From the NCBI RefSeq assembly GCF_001442625.1, contig NZ_LMZQ01000004.1, forward strand, positions 248,001-312,000: a stretch of 64,000 nucleotides of DNA. The letters run 5' to 3'. The first letter of the stretch is position 1, and the number at the start of each line of letters is the position of its first letter. The translations under genes were made by a program, and so were the position numbers. Positions 16,344 to 26,266 of this stretch are shown here, piece by piece. Source of the stretch: Pedobacter ginsenosidimutans (GTDB taxonomy: Bacteria; Bacteroidota; Bacteroidia; Sphingobacteriales; Sphingobacteriaceae). The notes beneath the pieces are model-generated. The model was not told where the DNA came from. It was given only the letters and a program-made list of their open reading frames with translations, and made no database searches.

Positions 16344-17549
16344 CTACTTTTTCAAGGCAGTATAAGTACCAACTTCCTTACCCGAATCATCGAGCATACT
16401 CGCCACTAATTTATTCCTATCTGCTTTTATCTTGGTGATTGTTCTTGTCCCTGTCCTCGGGCCACCGCCAATAATTAAAGGGTAATGGTTTAATGCTTTA
16501 TCGGGTTGGTGCACCATGTACTTATGGGTATGGCCACTTAAAACCAAATCTACTTTACCCTGATTCAACAACGGCTCAAATAGCTCAGTACAATGTTTTG
16601 GCCCATGTGCATCGCCTGAAAAGCGTGGCGGAATATGCATCATCACCACTCTAAATGGTGCTTTTTTAAATTCCTTTGAATTTATTTCTGTTTTAAGCCA
16701 TTCAGCCTGCTGAACTCTATAATCGTCAAAATCTACAATACCCGCATATACTGGATGTGCATCTTCTTTATCTTCACCAGTGTCTAAAACTACGAAACGA
16801 ACAGGGCCTAAGGTAAAAGCTGCATGGCCAACATGCATATAATATTGTGGAAATTCGCGTGCAAATTTACCCCGCGTTTCGTGATTGCCCCTTACGTAGA
16901 TAAAAGGTGTATGCTTTGCAAAATTATCTACACAAGGCTGGAGCATATGTTCGATAATCTGTCTCTCATCTGTTTGATAATCGAATATGTCTCCATTAAA
17001 GAAAATAAAGTCTTGCTTCTTGTCAGGAACCAGCGCTAACAATTGGGGGATTGATTCCGGGCGATCATGCGTATCATTCATCATTAAGAATGAAACCTCA
17101 TCTTTCGCTCGGTGGGCATTCACAAATTCTTCAATAGCACTACTTGCCGTTGCCCCATAGGTTAATTTATACGGTTGGAAATCTTTAATTTCCTTCGAAA
17201 CAATTTTATAATAATATTTTGTTCCTGGTTTTAAATTTTTGAGCGTTACGGCATTTAACTTACTATTAGCCTGCATCAAACCCAATTCAGCCTTTCCATA
17301 TGCTTTTTGGCTCAACTGATCTGCCTGTTCTCCAAACTCTACCCAGCCTGTAGCATTTTTATTGGTTAACCAAAGAATGGTCATTTCGTTATTGAAATTG
17401 GTCTGGAGATAAGGGCCAACTGCTATTTTAAATTCATCGTCTCTAGAGGCTACGTTTGCAATGGCTGCAGATGGCGCTACAAAGGCAGCAGCACCTAAAG
17501 TTAGTCCGGCCTTTAAAAAACTTCTTCTATTTGGCTGATTTTCATTCAT
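16344..17549 (-). CDS. Tat-exported metallophosphoesterase with N-terminal FN3-like domain
   Basis: 401 residues. A twin-arginine signal (PNRRSFLKAGLTLGAAAF) predicts folded export; the family's cofactor is a metal pair. Residues 40-130 form a fibronectin-III-like domain as in purple-acid-phosphatase relatives (LKPGTKYYYKIV). The calcineurin-like catalytic domain has D159-x-H161 (MNDTHD), NGDIFD (187), GNHETR (221-226), a His in HIPPRF, and SGHTHKY. All metal-ligand motifs are intact. Substrate unknown. Divergent from nagA. Confidence 0.9.
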   Translation of the reverse strand: MNENQPNRRSFLKAGLTLGAAAFVAPSAAIANVASRDDEFKIAVGPYLQTNFNNEMTILWLTNKNATGWVEFGEQADQLSQKAYGKAELGLMQANSKLNAVTLKNLKPGTKYYYKIVSKEIKDFQPYKLTYGATASSAIEEFVNAHRAKDEVSFLMMNDTHDRPESIPQLLALVPDKKQDFIFFNGDIFDYQTDERQIIEHMLQPCVDNFAKHTPFIYVRGNHETRGKFAREFPQYYMHVGHAAFTLGPVRFVVLDTGEDKEDAHPVYAGIVDFDDYRVQQAEWLKTEINSKEFKKAPFRVVMMHIPPRFSGDAHGPKHCTELFEPLLNQGKVDLVLSGHTHKYMVHQPDKALNHYPLIIGGGPRTGTRTITKIKADRNKLVASMLDDSGKEVGTYTALKK

Positions 17550-17571
17550 TTGGTTATTTTATCTTATTAGC

Positions 17572-17579
17572 CAAATATA
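17572..17579 (-). promoter_or_regulatory. -7 promoter element of the phosphoesterase gene
   Basis: TATATTTG on the minus strand, matching TAnnTTTG, 22 nt before the ATG at 17549. Confidence 0.45.
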
Positions 17580-17592
17580 TAGCTACAATATT

Positions 17593-17600
17593 TAACTTTG
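17593..17600 (+). promoter_or_regulatory. -7 promoter element of nagA
   Basis: TAACTTTG matches TAnnTTTG, 34 nt before the ATG at 17635. It lies back to back with the minus-strand element at 17572-17579, so the two divergent promoters nearly touch. Confidence 0.5.
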
Positions 17601-17634
17601 ACCGTGTAAGATTAAATTTACTCAAACGTTTGAT

Positions 17635-18726
17635 ATGCCTAAAGTAATTTCCAATATCTCCTATTTTCAGGGCAATGATTTAAAAAAGAATCAGGACATC
17701 ATAATTAATGGCACGCTAATTTCCAATATTAACGAAAGCGACAACAAAGAAACCAGCCATTCGCTTGTTGTACCAGGTTTTATAGATTTACAGATTTATG
17801 GTGCAGGCGACAGGTTATTTTCAGCCGAGCCTAGCATCGAATCGTTAAGCATCATGGAAAATGACTTGCTTAAAAAAGGGACTACAGGCTTTTTAGCTTG
17901 TATGGCAACAAATTCTCCTGAAGTTTTTGACGAATGTATCAAAGCAGCTAAAGAACACCGTAAATCTGCAAAAAACTTCCTGGGGCTACATTTAGAAGGG
18001 CCATTTTTAAATCCAAAACGCTTAGGTGCCCATGTTCCGGCCTTTGTACGTAAAGCCTCGCTAGATGAAATTAAGAAACTAATTGATTTTGGTGACGGCG
18101 TAATTAAAATGATGACGATAGCGCCGGAAATCCAGGATGATGAAGTAATACAGTACTTATTAGACCATGGCGTTGTGGTTTCATTAGGGCATAGCAACGC
18201 AACCTTTGATGAAGCAACGGCTGCTTATAACAAGGGCATCCAAACCACCACCCACCTCTTTAATGCCATGAGTCCCATCCACCATCGCGAGCCAGGAATA
18301 CCAACAGCTGTTTTTAATCATGATAAGGCCATGGCCAGTATTATTGCCGATGGGCAACACATCGATTTCGAAGTGCTTAAATTTGCACAGAAGCTTTTAA
18401 AAGATCGTTTATTCCTGATTACTGACGCGGTTACCGCTTGTTCAACAGGGCCGTATCAGCATGTTCAAAAAGGTAATAAATATGTTATGCCCGATGGTAC
18501 ACTTTCCGGTTCATCGCTCACCATGCTGGAAGCTGTTAAAAATTGTGTATTACATTGTGATATCAGCTTAAATGATGCCATTAAAATGGGAACGCTCTAC
18601 CCTGCCCAATTGGTCGGAATAGAAAATCTTACTGCAACTATAGAAACCAGCCATCAGGCAAACATATTGGTACTTGATGATGATCTGAATTTAAAAGAGG
18701 TGATCTTTAAAGGCGAAACGGTATAA
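17635..18726 (+). CDS. nagA: N-acetylglucosamine-6-phosphate deacetylase
   Basis: 363 residues. VVPGFIDLQIYGAGDRLF, GLHLEGPFLNPKRLGAHV (metal-ligand Glu121), VSLGHSNATFDEATAAY, TTHLFNAMSPIHHREPGI, DGQHIDFEVL and LITDAVTA (catalytic Asp) match NagA motif by motif. It deacetylates GlcNAc-6-P to glucosamine-6-P in amino-sugar and peptidoglycan recycling. The next gene starts 10 nt after its stop, so the two are probably cotranscribed. No nagB or transporter is adjacent. Confidence 0.93.
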   Translation: MPKVISNISYFQGNDLKKNQDIIINGTLISNINESDNKETSHSLVVPGFIDLQIYGAGDRLFSAEPSIESLSIMENDLLKKGTTGFLACMATNSPEVFDECIKAAKEHRKSAKNFLGLHLEGPFLNPKRLGAHVPAFVRKASLDEIKKLIDFGDGVIKMMTIAPEIQDDEVIQYLLDHGVVVSLGHSNATFDEATAAYNKGIQTTTHLFNAMSPIHHREPGIPTAVFNHDKAMASIIADGQHIDFEVLKFAQKLLKDRLFLITDAVTACSTGPYQHVQKGNKYVMPDGTLSGSSLTMLEAVKNCVLHCDISLNDAIKMGTLYPAQLVGIENLTATIETSHQANILVLDDDLNLKEVIFKGETV

Positions 18727-18736
18727 TTAATTCAAC

Positions 18737-19699
18737 ATGTTCAAAAAAATCCTTGCGGCTATAATATTCTTGTCTGTTTATACCAGTAATTCCTGGGGAC
18801 AAGAAATAGGTACTGCTTTCAAAATAATACCCCTTGGGGTGAAGGGCGGAGATGATGAGAGTAATTTATCCTCTTATATGATTGCTCCAAAAGGCAGCGA
18901 AAATTATGTTTGTCTGGATGCAGGCACCATAAATGCTGGCATACAAAAAGCGATTGATCAAAAAACATTAAGAGGAATAAGCGAAGAGATCCAGCGCAAA
19001 CAGATTAAGGGATATTTGATCTCACATGCACATTTAGACCATGTTGCCGGTTTGATTATCAACTCACCAGCTGATACATCAAAAAACATCTATGGCCTAC
19101 CTTCTGTCTTGAATATTTTAAGCGAAAAATACTTCACCTGGGATGCCTGGGCCAATTTTGCTAATGAAGGCGAAAAACCACAATTAAAAAAGTATACCTA
19201 TTCACCACTTAATGAAGGTGAAACTTATCCGCTTGATGGAACGGAGATGAAAGTAAGGGCTTTTGAACTAAGCCATGGAAATCCGTATAAAAGCACTGCC
19301 TTTTTGATCAGTCACGATGATAGTTATGTATTGTACCTTGGAGATACCGGCGCAGATGAAATTGAAAAATCGGATAAACTCGCCAACTTATGGCAAACCA
19401 TATCTCCGTTGATAAACCAAGGCCAATTAAAAGCAATATTTTTAGAAGTTTCTTTCCCAAATGAGCAACCTGATAAGCAATTATTTGGGCATCTAACCCC
19501 AAAGCTTTTTTTCAGTGAAATTGGCAAGCTTAAAAGCTTAACGGATGGTGATGCCATTAAAAAAGTTGCTTTCATTGTAACCCATATTAAGCCTCCTTAT
19601 CAAACAGCTATAAAAGTAAAACAACAATTGCTTACTGAAAATATACTCAATTTAAATTTAATATTTCCTGAACAAGGGAAACTGTTAACGATTAATTAA
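18737..19699 (+). CDS. class II 3',5'-cyclic-nucleotide phosphodiesterase, exported
   Basis: 320 residues. A signal peptide (FLSVYTSNSWGQ) indicates the periplasm. The metallo-hydrolase motif ISHAHLDHVAGL (H97-x-H99-x-D101-H102) and YLGDTGADEIEKSD belong to the PDEase II family (yeast PDE1, Vibrio CpdP), as do FLEVSFPNEQPDKQLFGHLT and FIVTHIKPP. Such enzymes cleave cAMP or cGMP; CpdP is periplasmic like this one. Ten nt after nagA, hence probably the same transcript, though the two functions are not obviously linked. Confidence 0.88.
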   Translation: MFKKILAAIIFLSVYTSNSWGQEIGTAFKIIPLGVKGGDDESNLSSYMIAPKGSENYVCLDAGTINAGIQKAIDQKTLRGISEEIQRKQIKGYLISHAHLDHVAGLIINSPADTSKNIYGLPSVLNILSEKYFTWDAWANFANEGEKPQLKKYTYSPLNEGETYPLDGTEMKVRAFELSHGNPYKSTAFLISHDDSYVLYLGDTGADEIEKSDKLANLWQTISPLINQGQLKAIFLEVSFPNEQPDKQLFGHLTPKLFFSEIGKLKSLTDGDAIKKVAFIVTHIKPPYQTAIKVKQQLLTENILNLNLIFPEQGKLLTIN

Positions 19700-19732
19700 T
19701 ATAAATAAAACATTAGCTACAGTAAGTCGGAG

Positions 19733-19740
19733 TATTTTTG
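19733..19740 (+). promoter_or_regulatory. -7 promoter element of the TonB-dependent receptor gene
   Basis: TATTTTTG, an exact TAnnTTTG, 14 nt before the ATG at 19755; -33 element not clear. Confidence 0.5.
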
Positions 19741-19754
19741 CTTAAAAATTACTC

Positions 19755-22700
19755 ATGAAAAAAACCTTACTTCTATTTACAACATTTCTATTTTTAATGC
19801 TCTTAAAAATAGATGCTGTTGCGCAAAATGAAACAACAGCCTCTATAAATGGAATGGTTGTCGATGCTAAAGGGCCAATTAGCGGGGCTACAGTTATTGC
19901 CATACATGAACCATCAGGTTCGAGATATGCCACTTCTACCCGATCAGATGGCCGTTACAATTTACCAGCCATGCGTATTGGTGGCCCTTACGCTATTACC
20001 GTTTCATTTATTGGTTTTAAAAATCAAACACAACGTATAGAAAAATTGGCCCTTGGCCAAAGTTCTACTTTAAATGTATCCTTAAGTGAAGACGCCAGTA
20101 ATTTATCAGAAGTTACGGTTTCAGGAAAACAAAGTAAAGTTTTTAACTCGGGAAGAACGGGTGCATCGCAGAATATATCAAGAACAGCAATTCAAAATTT
20201 ACCAACTTTAAACAGAAGCTTTACCGATTTTGTGAAGCTTACCCCTCAGTTCTCTTTACAGTTTGGAAGCCCAAGTATTGCAGGAAGAAGTAACCTGGCC
20301 AACAATTTTACGGTTGATGGAGCGCTGTTTAATAATGCATTCGGCTTACAGGGTACCATTGGAAGCCAAACGAGTTCTCAACCAATTAATATGGATGCCT
20401 TCGAAGAAATTACAGTAAATATTGCGCCATATGATATTCGTCAAAGCGGTTTTACAGGTGCCGCAATAAATGCGGTAACCAGAAGTGGTACGAATGAATT
20501 TCAGGGCTCTTTAAATACTTACTACAGAAATCAGGACTTGGTAAGTGATTACAACTATGCCGGATTAAAAGTACCGGTAACCAACTTTAGCCTTAAAGGT
20601 TATGGGTTTACTTTAGGTGGGCCGATTATTAAAAATAAATTATTCTTTTTTGCCAGTGGAGAATTGGAGAGAAGATCAGATCCAGGAACCGGATTTTCAG
20701 CCTCAAGGGGTGGAAGCACCGGACCAAATATATCTCAGGCAAAAGGCGAAGACTTAGATAAGTTAAGCTCTTTTTTACAAACACTTGGCTATGATCCGGG
20801 GGCTTATGAAAATTATGCTTTAAAAACAAGGAGCGATAAACTATCTGCCAAATTAGACTATAATATTGATGATAAAAACACTTTAAGTTTAAAATATTTC
20901 TATTTCAGATCTTATAAAGATATTTTACCAAGTAATAGCGGCGCTCCAAAAAATAATCGCCAGCCATCGCAGCTGGGCCTTCCTTTTCAATCTGCAGGAT
21001 ATGGCATAAACAACAACATGGATAACGTTAACCTCGAGTTCAGAACACGTTTTAACAATAAGTTCTCTAATCAGTTAACAGTTGGTTACAACAGCATGAA
21101 AGATTTCAGAGAATCAAAGGGTAACAAACCTTTCCCACTTGTTGATATTATGAATCCCGATGGAAGTTCGTATACTGCTTTTGGCTATGAACCTTTTACT
21201 GCTTTTAATACCTTAAAAACTAAAGTTTACCAGATTACAGATAATTTTAACATTTATGCAGGTCGCCATGAAATAACATTGGGTGCCAATTATGAAGGCT
21301 ACAGAACGCTTAACGGTTTCGCTCCTAACTATTATGGTGCCTATACCTTTAACAGCCTTGCCGATTTTTATAACAGCGCCAATAATGGTGTATCAAATGC
21401 AACGAGATACCAGGTTCAATATTCGGTTATGCCTGATGGATCATTCCCTTATGCAGAAATCCAATCAAATATGTATGGCTTGTATGCACAGGATGCTTTT
21501 ACGGTTAACGATCAGTTAAAACTAACCCTTGGCTTACGTGCAGATTTAACCAGCGTTTCTTCACCAGCATCACTAAGCAATCCAAATGTAGAAAAGCTGA
21601 CTTTCGAAAATGACGAAAAAATTGATGTGAGCAGATTTCCTAAAAGTTCTATTTTATGGTCGCCGCGTTTAGGCTTTAACTGGGATGTAAACCATGCCGG
21701 AAAAACACAAGTACGAGGTGGTACCGGGCTATTTACAGGAAGACCCCCACTGGTTTGGGTATCTAACCAGGCCAGCAACAATGGTGTTCAATTTGGCTCT
21801 GAATCCATTAACAACCCAACCAACAGACCATTTACCCCCAACGTTGATGCTTATAGAAATGTAAATAAGGCTACAGCAGCAAACAACACAGCCTACAATC
21901 TGGCAGTAGCCCAACAGGATTTTAAATTTATGCAGGTCTGGCGTTCCAATTTGGCGGTTGACCAGAAATTACCTGGCGGTATAACCGGAACAATCGAAGC
22001 GTTATATTCAAAAGACATTAATTCTGTTTATTTCCGCAATGTGAATTTAAACACTTCTGCATATACGCTTCTAAAAGGCGCTGATAACCGTCCGAGATAC
22101 ACCAGTTCAAGAATTTACGGATCGGCAACTCCTACTCCTGCAAACCCAAACATTTCTGATGCAATTGTAATGACCAATACCAATAAAGGCCATAGTTTAG
22201 CAATTACAGGAACATTATCAAAAGAGTTTGCAGGTGGTCTTTTTGCAACCGCCGGCTATACTTATACCGATTCGAGATCAGTTAATGATGGTGGCTCTAT
22301 CGCTCAAAGTATGTGGAGAGACCGTCAGGTTTCTGGCAGCCCGAATACAGATGCACTTTCTTATTCAAGCTATATGGTTAAAAACCGCTTCATTGCCTCT
22401 GTTGTTTACAGAAAAGAATACATTAACCACTTAGGTACAACATTTTCTATGTTCTATCAACTACAGGATGGTTTCAGATATTCTTATACCTATGGAAACG
22501 ACTTAAACAATGATGGTTTAAGCGGGAACGATTTGATTTATGTTCCGGCAAATAAATCCGACATTGTTTTAGTACCAGAAAATGCTGCTGATACCCGCAC
22601 AGCTGATCAGCTTTGGGGTCAATTAAACAGCTACATCAGTCAAGACAATTATCTTAACAAAAAAAGAGGTCAGTATGCAGAAAGAAATGGTCTTGTTGGT

Positions 22701-23027
22701 AATGTAATCGGTACGCTTGATATTCGACTGGCACAAGATTTATTCGCAAACCTGAAAGGTAAAAAGCATTCTCTTCAACTTACTTTTGATATTTTCAATT
22801 TCGGAAATATGATCAATAAAACGTGGGGAGTTCCAAAATTTGCCAACAGGGCTAACGGACTTCTTAACTTTAAAGGAGTGGATGCAACATCAGGTAAACC
22901 TACATTTTCTTTCCCTTACCTCAATGCAGATAACAGCGTGCCTTTAGTTAATACATTTTCAAGCAATATTGATGAAACTGCGCGTTGGAGAATCCAATTT
23001 GGATTAAGATATAGATTTAATCAATAA
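19755..23027 (+). CDS. TonB-dependent receptor with N-terminal carboxypeptidase-regulatory domain
   Basis: 1090 residues. Signal peptide (FLFLMLLKIDAVAQ), then a CarboxypepD_reg-like beta-sandwich to about residue 110 (ASINGMVVDAKGPISGATVI, YNLPAMRIGGPYAITVSFIG), a plug with NLPTLNRSFTDFVKLTPQF and TRSGTNEFQGSLNTYYRNQD, and a large barrel ending in RWRIQFGLRYRFNQ with the expected aromatic terminus. It resembles the OmpA-related receptors of Bacteroidota. Ligand unknown. The lipoprotein gene that follows, after a terminator, may encode a surface partner. Confidence 0.92.
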   Translation: MKKTLLLFTTFLFLMLLKIDAVAQNETTASINGMVVDAKGPISGATVIAIHEPSGSRYATSTRSDGRYNLPAMRIGGPYAITVSFIGFKNQTQRIEKLALGQSSTLNVSLSEDASNLSEVTVSGKQSKVFNSGRTGASQNISRTAIQNLPTLNRSFTDFVKLTPQFSLQFGSPSIAGRSNLANNFTVDGALFNNAFGLQGTIGSQTSSQPINMDAFEEITVNIAPYDIRQSGFTGAAINAVTRSGTNEFQGSLNTYYRNQDLVSDYNYAGLKVPVTNFSLKGYGFTLGGPIIKNKLFFFASGELERRSDPGTGFSASRGGSTGPNISQAKGEDLDKLSSFLQTLGYDPGAYENYALKTRSDKLSAKLDYNIDDKNTLSLKYFYFRSYKDILPSNSGAPKNNRQPSQLGLPFQSAGYGINNNMDNVNLEFRTRFNNKFSNQLTVGYNSMKDFRESKGNKPFPLVDIMNPDGSSYTAFGYEPFTAFNTLKTKVYQITDNFNIYAGRHEITLGANYEGYRTLNGFAPNYYGAYTFNSLADFYNSANNGVSNATRYQVQYSVMPDGSFPYAEIQSNMYGLYAQDAFTVNDQLKLTLGLRADLTSVSSPASLSNPNVEKLTFENDEKIDVSRFPKSSILWSPRLGFNWDVNHAGKTQVRGGTGLFTGRPPLVWVSNQASNNGVQFGSESINNPTNRPFTPNVDAYRNVNKATAANNTAYNLAVAQQDFKFMQVWRSNLAVDQKLPGGITGTIEALYSKDINSVYFRNVNLNTSAYTLLKGADNRPRYTSSRIYGSATPTPANPNISDAIVMTNTNKGHSLAITGTLSKEFAGGLFATAGYTYTDSRSVNDGGSIAQSMWRDRQVSGSPNTDALSYSSYMVKNRFIASVVYRKEYINHLGTTFSMFYQLQDGFRYSYTYGNDLNNDGLSGNDLIYVPANKSDIVLVPENAADTRTADQLWGQLNSYISQDNYLNKKRGQYAERNGLVGNVIGTLDIRLAQDLFANLKGKKHSLQLTFDIFNFGNMINKTWGVPKFANRANGLLNFKGVDATSGKPTFSFPYLNADNSVPLVNTFSSNIDETARWRIQFGLRYRFNQ

Positions 23028-23047
23028 TTTTTAAAACTAAAGAAATC

Positions 23048-23088
23048 AAAAAATGGTTGGATCGGATAACGGTTCAGCCATTTTTTTT
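23048..23088 (+). terminator. rho-independent terminator after the receptor gene
   Basis: AAAAATGGTTG pairs with CAGCCATTTTT (one G-U) and is followed by more T. Confidence 0.8.
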
Positions 23089-23177
23089 ATAAAAAGGGAT
23101 AATGTAAATGTAACAAGCGGGCAATAATTGCTTAACATAATTAAAGTAGGTTTAAATATCTTCAATCTATCAATATT

Positions 23178-24803
23178 ATGAAAAAACAATTTAAATTAAC
23201 GGGCGTCGCTGTAATAGCGTTTGCTGCATTATTAAGTTTCAGCGCTTGTAAAAAACAAGAAATTGAAACCAGCCAAAACGCTTTACCTAAGGCAAAATTA
23301 TTAGGTATCTCTGCTTCAAATGCTACACTTACGGTACAAACTTTAGAAAATTTTGAGGTAGGCTCAACCAGTCCTAAAACGGCTTATGATGTTTCTCCTT
23401 CTGGCTCAGCAGCTGGAGATGACATTACACTTAACGGAAAGTCATGGAATTTTTTCGACGCGTTAATCGGAAATCTTGCTGCTGATAAAAAAAATGGTTC
23501 ATGGTCTGCCCGTATCCGTAACTCGGGAAAAATTACGATGCAGTTTGATATTGCAACCGGTATTAGTACAGTAAGCGTTCAACATGCTACTTATGGCACA
23601 GATGCTGCTAGTCAATGGGGGCTATGGTATTCAACTAATGGTGGAAGTAGCTGGACACAGTCGGGCACCAATATAACCAGCACGTCAACCTTACAAACGC
23701 AATCTTTCAGCCTAAATCTTACCGGAAATGTCCGCTTAGAAATTAGAAAACTTTCAGGCGCTTCAAACAGAATAAACTTTGATGATATTACCGTTAATGA
23801 TAACGGTGGTGGTACCGATCCAGGTACAAATCCTGTACTTACGGGTAAGAAGTTTTTATTTGATGCATCAAAACTGGAAAATGCAGGTAGTGCCGATTGG
23901 CAGATAGATGCAGATGGTACCGAAAACGTTCCGGGCTATCAAGGAGGAACCTCTGTTGAACTTAAAGCACAAAGATTTCCTACCCCCTCATATACCGGCA
24001 TAACAGCTTCAACTTCTGAAACCTACTGGAAAGGTGCCATGTCTGCCTGGGCCGTAGAATTGGTAAAACGTGGCGAACTGGTAGAAACTTTGCCAGGCGG
24101 TACTGCCATTACTTATGGTAACACCGCTAATCCCCAGGATTTAAAAAATTACGATGTTTATGTGGTTATTGAACCGAATAAATTATTTACAGCCGCTGAA
24201 AAAACGGCTATTATGAATTTTGTGGCCAATGGCGGCGGTTTAATGATGGTGGCCGATCATACGGCTGCAAGTACAGCCGGAACAGATGCAAATGGTTATA
24301 ATCCTTCAGACAGAGATGGCGATGGCTACGATTCGCCAAGAGTTTGGAATGATTTGATGAGCAATAACGGCATTAACAATAACAAACCTTTCGGCTTTAA
24401 TGTAGATTATGTTGACATTAGCGAAAAACCAAGTACAAAAGTTTACTCCGGAACAAGTACCAGCGCCAATCTGGTTTTAAATGGTGCTGCTGGAAATGCT
24501 TCAAAATTAGCTTTCTATAATGGTACAACAGCAACCTTGTATCCAACAGAAAATTCTACAGTACAAGGGTTATTTTGGAGAATGAGCAGCACATTAGGGA
24601 GTAATAATGGTGTAATGGCATTAATTTCGACTTACGGAAGCGGAAGGGTAGCCTTTGTTGGCGATAGCTCGCCATCTGATGACGGAACCGGCGATACGAA
24701 CGATAATTTATTTAATGGTTGGTCTGGTGATGTACCATCTGGATATACTTCTCATCCGGCTTTGCATTTAAATGCATCATTATGGCTTGCTAAAGCACAA
24801 TAA
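23178..24803 (+). CDS. secreted lipoprotein with carbohydrate-binding-like and GATase-like domains
   Basis: 541 residues. The lipobox is FSAC (Cys24). Residues 45-210 form a jelly-roll-like domain (SWNFFDALIGNLAADKKNGS, GNVRLEIRKLSGASNRINFD). A Gly/Thr/Pro linker (NGGGTDPGTNP) leads to a domain with GKKFLFDASKLENAGSADW, YDVYVVIEPNKLFTAAEKTA, IMNFVANGGGLMMVADHTAA and GSGRVAFVGDSSPSDDGTGD. This pattern resembles DUF4350/ThuA-like class I amidotransferase folds. DRDGDGYDS looks like a calcium-binding loop. Surface location and binding of a large polymer are inferences. The gene follows a TonB-dependent receptor. Confidence 0.75.
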   Translation: MKKQFKLTGVAVIAFAALLSFSACKKQEIETSQNALPKAKLLGISASNATLTVQTLENFEVGSTSPKTAYDVSPSGSAAGDDITLNGKSWNFFDALIGNLAADKKNGSWSARIRNSGKITMQFDIATGISTVSVQHATYGTDAASQWGLWYSTNGGSSWTQSGTNITSTSTLQTQSFSLNLTGNVRLEIRKLSGASNRINFDDITVNDNGGGTDPGTNPVLTGKKFLFDASKLENAGSADWQIDADGTENVPGYQGGTSVELKAQRFPTPSYTGITASTSETYWKGAMSAWAVELVKRGELVETLPGGTAITYGNTANPQDLKNYDVYVVIEPNKLFTAAEKTAIMNFVANGGGLMMVADHTAASTAGTDANGYNPSDRDGDGYDSPRVWNDLMSNNGINNNKPFGFNVDYVDISEKPSTKVYSGTSTSANLVLNGAAGNASKLAFYNGTTATLYPTENSTVQGLFWRMSSTLGSNNGVMALISTYGSGRVAFVGDSSPSDDGTGDTNDNLFNGWSGDVPSGYTSHPALHLNASLWLAKAQ

Positions 24804-24818
24804 TTAATCCAATAACGG

Positions 24819-24852
24819 AAAGGGCGATATTTTCATATCGCCCTTTTTTATT
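24819..24852 (+). terminator. rho-independent terminator
   Basis: AAAGGGCGATAT / ATATCGCCCTTTTTT with loop tttc. Confidence 0.9.
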
Positions 24853-24922
24853 TATATACCTAACCTAATTAAATATTTACATCAAATATTAAAACGATAG
24901 CCCGTAAGTAAAAAATTGTTAA

Positions 24923-24930
24923 TATTTTTG
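24923..24930 (+). promoter_or_regulatory. -7 promoter element of pyrH
   Basis: TATTTTTG, exact TAnnTTTG, only 5 nt before the ATG at 24936. The transcript would be leaderless or nearly so. Confidence 0.6.
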
Positions 24931-24935
24931 AGGTC

Positions 24936-25640
24936 ATGAAATACAAACGCATCCTATTAAAGCTTAGCGGAGAATCGCTAATGGGCGACAAACAATATGG
25001 AATTGATAATGAGCGTGTTAAACAATACGCAGAAGATATCAAAGCCGTACACGATAAAGGTTTAGAAATCGCAATCGTAATTGGAGGAGGAAATATTTTT
25101 AGAGGTTTAAGCGCCGAAAAAAGTGGGATGGACAGGGCACAGGCCGATTATATGGGCATGTTGGCAACAGTTATCAACTCTATGGCCCTGCAAGATGCGT
25201 TAGAAAAAGTGGGTATCAAAACACGTTTACTTACTGCCATTAAAATGGAGCAGATCTGTGAGCCATTTATCCGCAGGAGAGCTGTTCGCCATTTAGAAAA
25301 AGGCCGTGTGGTTATTTTTGGTGCCGGAACGGGAAATCCATACTTCACAACCGATTCTGCTGCAGCTTTACGTGCGATCGAAATCAAAGCAGATGTTGTT
25401 TTAAAAGGAACACGTGTTGATGGAATTTATACTGCTGATCCTGAAAAAGATCCTTTGGCCACTAAATACGATGAAATTTCTTTTAGGGAAGTTTACGATA
25501 AAGGCCTTAATGTAATGGATATGACCGCATTTACCCTTTGCGAAGAAAACCAAGTGCCGATTATTGTGTTTGATATGAACAAACATGGCAATTTCATGAA
25601 AATCGCCAATGGCGAACCTATTGGAACCCTGGTTAAATAA
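24936..25640 (+). CDS. pyrH: UMP kinase
   Basis: 234 residues. [80 protein letters not shown] and [18 protein letters not shown] are the conserved bacterial UMP kinase motifs (amino-acid kinase fold). It phosphorylates UMP to UDP as a hexamer in the cytoplasm. Upstream of frr, a very common bacterial arrangement. Confidence 0.97.
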   Translation: MKYKRILLKLSGESLMGDKQYGIDNERVKQYAEDIKAVHDKGLEIAIVIGGGNIFRGLSAEKSGMDRAQADYMGMLATVINSMALQDALEKVGIKTRLLTAIKMEQICEPFIRRRAVRHLEKGRVVIFGAGTGNPYFTTDSAAALRAIEIKADVVLKGTRVDGIYTADPEKDPLATKYDEISFREVYDKGLNVMDMTAFTLCEENQVPIIVFDMNKHGNFMKIANGEPIGTLVK

Positions 25641-25654
25641 GGAATAAAAATTAT

Positions 25655-25662
25655 TATTTTTG
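25655..25662 (+). promoter_or_regulatory. -7 promoter element of frr
   Basis: TATTTTTG lies in the 39-nt gap between pyrH and frr, 17 nt before the frr ATG, suggesting frr has its own promoter besides read-through. Confidence 0.45.
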
Positions 25663-25679
25663 TAGAAATACACACAATT

Positions 25680-26243
25680 ATGAACGACCTCATACAATTA
25701 CAATTAATGGATGCTCAATCTGCAATGGATAGAGCCATCGATCATTGTGAATCTGAATTAACTAAAATCAGAGCTGGTAAAGCATCAGCTGGAATGTTGG
25801 ATGGTATTTTCGTGGATTATTATGGCGCAGCTACAGCATTATCACAAGTAGCCAGTATTAATACGCCTGATGCCAGAACAATCGTAATCCAACCTTGGGA
25901 AAAATCACTTTTAACTGCAATTGAAAAAGCTATTCAAGTAGCCAATATTGGCATCAATCCACAAAATGATGGTATTGTTATCCGCTTGGTTGTGCCACCT
26001 TTAACAGAAGAGCGTAGAAAAGACTTAGTGAAAAAAGTGAAGGAAGAAGCTGAAAGAGGCCGCATTACCGTTCGTAACATCCGTAAAGATGCCAATACCA
26101 AAATTCAAAAACTGAAAGGTGAAGGTGTTTCTGATGACGAGATTAAAACAGGTGAAGGCGAAGTGCAAAAACTAACCGATGCTTATATCATCAAGGTTGA
26201 CAAACATGCCGAAGCTAAAGAAAAAGATGTAATGACAGTTTAA
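25680..26243 (+). CDS. frr: ribosome recycling factor
   Basis: 187 residues. ELTKIRAGKASAGMLDGIFV, RTIVIQPWEKSLLTAIEKAI, GINPQNDGIVIRLVVPPLTE and RRKDLVKKVKEEAERGRITV are RRF motifs. With EF-G it splits post-termination ribosomes. Ends at a terminator. Confidence 0.97.
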   Translation: MNDLIQLQLMDAQSAMDRAIDHCESELTKIRAGKASAGMLDGIFVDYYGAATALSQVASINTPDARTIVIQPWEKSLLTAIEKAIQVANIGINPQNDGIVIRLVVPPLTEERRKDLVKKVKEEAERGRITVRNIRKDANTKIQKLKGEGVSDDEIKTGEGEVQKLTDAYIIKVDKHAEAKEKDVMTV

Positions 26244-26266
26244 TCTGTATAAAATACAATCAGAGA

